The position numbers and the translations under genes are program-made. The notes beneath the pieces were generated by a model that saw only the letters and a list, made by a program, of their open reading frames with translations, was not told the origin of the DNA and made no database searches. From positions 1-64,000 of the forward strand of contig CALGKJ010000061.1 of the NCBI GenBank assembly GCA_937930535.1: a DNA stretch of 64,000 nucleotides, given 5' to 3'. The stretch's first letter is position 1, and the number at the start of each line of letters is the position of its first letter. Origin of the DNA: an uncultured Clostridia bacterium (GTDB taxonomy: Bacteria; Bacillota; Clostridia; Lutisporales; Lutisporaceae). Positions 61,273 to 64,000 of this stretch are shown one piece after another.

Positions 61273-62814
61273 TTACGCATATTTAAAGCCAAACAACTTC
61301 AATAGCTTCTGCCAAAAACTTAACTGAACAGGTTTTGGGGCAGCAGCTTTTTGAACTCCTGGTACACTTATCGAAGCAGTCTTTAAAACAAACTGCACAG
61401 CAGAAACATTAGTGTTTTTGTATGACACAAAGGATATTACCTTATCACCCTTGCCGGAAATACTGCCAAGCATTTCATCGATCTTATTATTTATTTCCAA
61501 ATCCATATCAGATGTGCCATTCCTTAATTTTTTTGTGCCGTCCTTATAAGAAGCAAGACCCTCACGAAGCTCTTTTATTGCGGCATTCAGCTCCGCTCCT
61601 GCGCTGTAAAGCTCATTTGCGGATGCTGCTATTATAGAGGATGAGGACTTAAATTCCGATGTACCTTTTGCCAAATCCGACGCACCTTTGCCAAGCTGTG
61701 ACACACCTTCCGTATATCCTTTCAAGCCCTGTGTAAACTGTACCGCACCATCAAGCTGTTTTTTCACAGCAGAAAGGTCGGGAATAGATGACAATACTAT
61801 GCTGTAATTCTCAGGCGTGAGAGCAGGAAGACCTAACCCCATTTCACTCAGCTTTCCATTGACCGAATCAAATGCAGCTTGCTGTATTGCCAATGCACCC
61901 TTTATTAAAGCATCATTCTGCTTTGCTAATTCGGATAAACCGTTTTTCAATGCCGCTGCTCCGGTATCCAGCTTATCCGCACCTCCTGAAAGCTGTAAAA
62001 GACCGTCATTAAAGGACTTCATTCCATCAGTATATTTTTGCATTCCCTCTGATAACTGACTAAGACCCTTCAATAATTCAAAAGCACCGTTATCAAGTTT
62101 TTTTATGGCATCAGAAAGCTCTTGGATCTGGTTCGTAAATTCATCGCTGTCAACGGCTATACCAAGGGATAGCTTGATGCCGTTTATTGTTATCGGCTCC
62201 ATTTCAAAATCACGAACATCGGCTGTTACAGTAATATCAATACCGTTGCTTGGTAAAACAGTGTAAGAAAGCTGCTTTTTGCTTCCTGCTTCGGCAATGG
62301 TGGCATTGTCGGTTTTTATATTGGAGCACAGCTTGTTGTCAAGGGATAGTGCAATTTGCAGAGCATAATTATCAAAAAAAGTGCTGTTGATCTTGTTGTT
62401 TTGTTTTACCGACATATTAATTTCTAACTTGCCGCCTTTTCCTGCAAGATCACTTCCCGAAATTTCTTTACCATCCAAAAAAAACTTTATAGCAATATCC
62501 CAAGGCAGATCCTTCTTTTCTAAAGTTCCTTGATAATAAAACTTATCAGCATTAGTATTTATTGTTATTTGTTCTCCATTCTGACTGAGCTTTTCGGAGG
62601 TTGTCATATTGCGTATATCAGAATAACTGCCATAATCGGTAATTGCACCGCCATTAAATATATTCACTACATAAAGACTGTTCACACTTCCGTCTAACTT
62701 AAGTATGCCGTAAACGACTTCTTCTTTTGGGGAAGGAATACCTTCGGATGATGCCGAGATAGCCGAAAATAACAAAGCGAATACCAAAACAAAGGATAAT
62801 ATCTTTTTCATCAC
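61273..62814 (-). CDS. YhgE/Pip-like exported coiled-coil protein
   Basis: A 513-residue protein with an N-terminal signal peptide (KKILSFVLVFALLFSAISA). After a beta-rich part it has long heptad-like X-x-G repeats (for example LDNGAFELLKGLSQLSEGM, LDTGAAALKNGLSELAK) typical of YhgE/Pip extracellular domains, and a C-terminal SFWQKLLKLFGF segment. Classical YhgE proteins have several C-terminal membrane helices, which are missing here, so this is a shorter MMPL-associated form. It follows an MMPL transporter gene on the same strand after 40 bases and likely works with it at the cell envelope. Two decayed partial copies lie at 10.3 and 15.6 kb. Confidence 0.75.
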   Translation of the reverse strand: MMKKILSFVLVFALLFSAISASSEGIPSPKEEVVYGILKLDGSVNSLYVVNIFNGGAITDYGSYSDIRNMTTSEKLSQNGEQITINTNADKFYYQGTLEKKDLPWDIAIKFFLDGKEISGSDLAGKGGKLEINMSVKQNNKINSTFFDNYALQIALSLDNKLCSNIKTDNATIAEAGSKKQLSYTVLPSNGIDITVTADVRDFEMEPITINGIKLSLGIAVDSDEFTNQIQELSDAIKKLDNGAFELLKGLSQLSEGMQKYTDGMKSFNDGLLQLSGGADKLDTGAAALKNGLSELAKQNDALIKGALAIQQAAFDSVNGKLSEMGLGLPALTPENYSIVLSSIPDLSAVKKQLDGAVQFTQGLKGYTEGVSQLGKGASDLAKGTSEFKSSSSIIAASANELYSAGAELNAAIKELREGLASYKDGTKKLRNGTSDMDLEINNKIDEMLGSISGKGDKVISFVSYKNTNVSAVQFVLKTASISVPGVQKAAAPKPVQLSFWQKLLKLFGFKYA

Positions 62815-62854
62815 TATTAAACTCCTTATTATTAATTATTACAATCTACGATTA

Positions 62855-64000
62855 TTACAATCTATGATTGTTGTAAAATTGATTTTTCAGGGTGGTCTTT
62901 TGTATAAGTTTGTCAAACAACAGCAGCAGGGCTGGAAGCACACATGCCACCATAATAAGGGACAACAGTGTTCCTCTGCCCAGCAAGGTTCCAAGCTCAC
63001 CAATAACCGGATTGCTTGTAGTAAAAGCCAATGTAAAGCCTGCGGTTGCAAGAATACCGGCAGATGTAAGGATTGCCACCAGATTATCCCCTATGGTTGC
63101 TTGCATAGCTTCTTTTTTCGGAAGCATTTTTCTATTATTCAAATAAGCATTGGTGAACAATATAGCATAGTCCACTGTTGCCCCAAGCTGCACCGTGCTT
63201 ATTATTAAGTACCCAATAAAGCTTAAGGGCTGATCGGTGAAATAAGGAAAGGAAAGATTAATCCATATTGCCGTTTCAATTGAAAACAGTAAAAATAACG
63301 GTATACTCAGAGAACGGAATGTAATAAGCAGTACAATAAATATACCTATTACAGCTATGAGATTAATAAGCCCTGTGTCCATTGAAACAACATTCTTCAT
63401 ATCGTACAGTGTGGCACTTTGTCCTGCCAGATAATACGTGTCGTAATACACCGCTGCCGTATCCAAAACATTCTGCACAGTATCAAAGGCATCTGTACCC
63501 TCCTCGGCGGTGTCTGTGTAAAGGATAATTCGGGCGTAATGCTCAGAGTAGAACTGTTCAACCGCTTCCTTTGGTACAAATTCCGGCGGTATCTCCGCTC
63601 CTATAGCCGTAGCAAAGGATACAACACTTGTTATATGAGGAACTTTAGAAAGTGCATTGCAAAGCTCGTCTTCCTTGCCCGCATTTTCCTTTGATACCAG
63701 TAAAACAAGTGCATTTTGTCTGTGAAAGCTTTCTTCTATATATATGGTATCCTTTCCAACTCGTGATGCATTTGTAACACTCCCCATTCCGTACATAAAC
63801 TGTGTATCGGCTTGAGCAAGGAAGCTAGGTATCACAGCTGCAAATGCGAGTATCAAAAAAGGTATCCTTACTTTCAGCAGCCAATATCCTGACTTTTTAA
63901 AGTCTGGCATAAGCTTACGGTGTTTGGTTTTGTCAATAGCCTTATAAAATATCAGTGTAATAACAGGTAAAAACAGCATAACCGAAATAAAGCTAAGTAC
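62855..64000 (-). CDS. MMPL-family (RND superfamily) membrane transporter, 5' part outside window
   Basis: The frame is open to the end of the window, so only the C-terminal half is seen. It has a membrane helix, an extracytoplasmic domain (about 160 residues) and then five to six helices including GATVDYAILFTNAYLNN, the GxxxDY segment characteristic of MMPL proteins, and ATAGFTLAFTTSNPVIGELG near the end. MMPL proteins export lipids or hydrophobic compounds by proton motive force. Together with the adjacent YhgE-like gene it forms a common Firmicute envelope pair. A Met at 63979 is internal. Confidence 0.88.
   Translation of the reverse strand, partial: VLSFISVMLFLPVITLIFYKAIDKTKHRKLMPDFKKSGYWLLKVRIPFLILAFAAVIPSFLAQADTQFMYGMGSVTNASRVGKDTIYIEESFHRQNALVLLVSKENAGKEDELCNALSKVPHITSVVSFATAIGAEIPPEFVPKEAVEQFYSEHYARIILYTDTAEEGTDAFDTVQNVLDTAAVYYDTYYLAGQSATLYDMKNVVSMDTGLINLIAVIGIFIVLLITFRSLSIPLFLLFSIETAIWINLSFPYFTDQPLSFIGYLIISTVQLGATVDYAILFTNAYLNNRKMLPKKEAMQATIGDNLVAILTSAGILATAGFTLAFTTSNPVIGELGTLLGRGTLLSLIMVACVLPALLLLFDKLIQKTTLKNQFYNNHRL

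Noticed and set aside
1-64000. tRNA, rRNA and CRISPR features
   Set aside because: I saw no convincing cloverleaf with a CCA end, no rRNA motif and no regular short repeats; a tRNA scan would be needed to be certain.

Overview
This window looks like a chromosomal segment of a low-GC Firmicute, most likely a Clostridia member. The evidence is AT-rich DNA, strong AGGAGG-type ribosome binding sites, two T-box leaders, a HelD-type RNA polymerase recycling ATPase, a TrpP transporter, a MocR regulator and a Firmicute-type LexA box. The genus assignment is inference, because no rRNA or other marker is present.

Left part (1-16 kb), ordinary and decayed genes: the end of an IS3-family element; an IS1634-like transposase remnant; a LexA-boxed YcaQ-type DNA glycosylase; a MocR regulator; a UbiA/MenA-like prenyltransferase; trpP behind a Trp T-box (minus strand); a DUF116 protein; a TPR regulator with a tiny secreted-peptide gene (RRNPP quorum-sensing layout, regulator apparently 5'-truncated); and a class I methyltransferase behind a second T-box (probably Tyr) with a Tyr-rich small ORF. 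These are followed by helD, a jacalin-like lectin gene and a graveyard of fragments (tyrosine recombinase fused to a TetR C-terminus, a broken esterase, two scraps of a YhgE-like gene).

Centre (16.8-61.2 kb), a large undescribed-looking nonribosomal peptide locus: four collinear NRPS genes (3606, 3411, 3442 and about 2596 aa) with 11 adenylation domains and a terminal thioesterase, then an RlmA-family 23S rRNA methyltransferase and a two-gene asymmetric ABC exporter. Pocket residues read by eye against GrsA give Thr - X - Orn - Ser - X - Gly - X - Dab - Ser (with an FkbM methyltransferase inserted in its A domain, so probably O-methyl-Ser) - D-Thr (the only epimerase) - Val. Unusual points: the first C domain resembles a D-accepting domain with a communication-type N-terminus, yet no initiation module lies upstream; NRPS1, 2 and 3 each end in a complete C domain; NRPS2 and NRPS4 each begin with an extra C-terminal half of a C domain, while NRPS3 begins directly with an A domain of unusual pocket. 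The rRNA methyltransferase suggests, but does not prove, a ribosome-directed product with self-resistance.

Right edge (61.2-64 kb), minus strand: a YhgE/Pip-like exported coiled-coil protein and an MMPL/RND transporter that runs off the window. Fragments homologous to the yhgE-like gene sit at 10.3 kb and 15.6 kb in the same orientation, so the NRPS locus is flanked by direct repeats of this gene, one broken and one intact. How the genes work together (inference): NRPS1-4 build and release the peptide, the ABC pair exports it, and the methyltransferase may protect the host ribosome.
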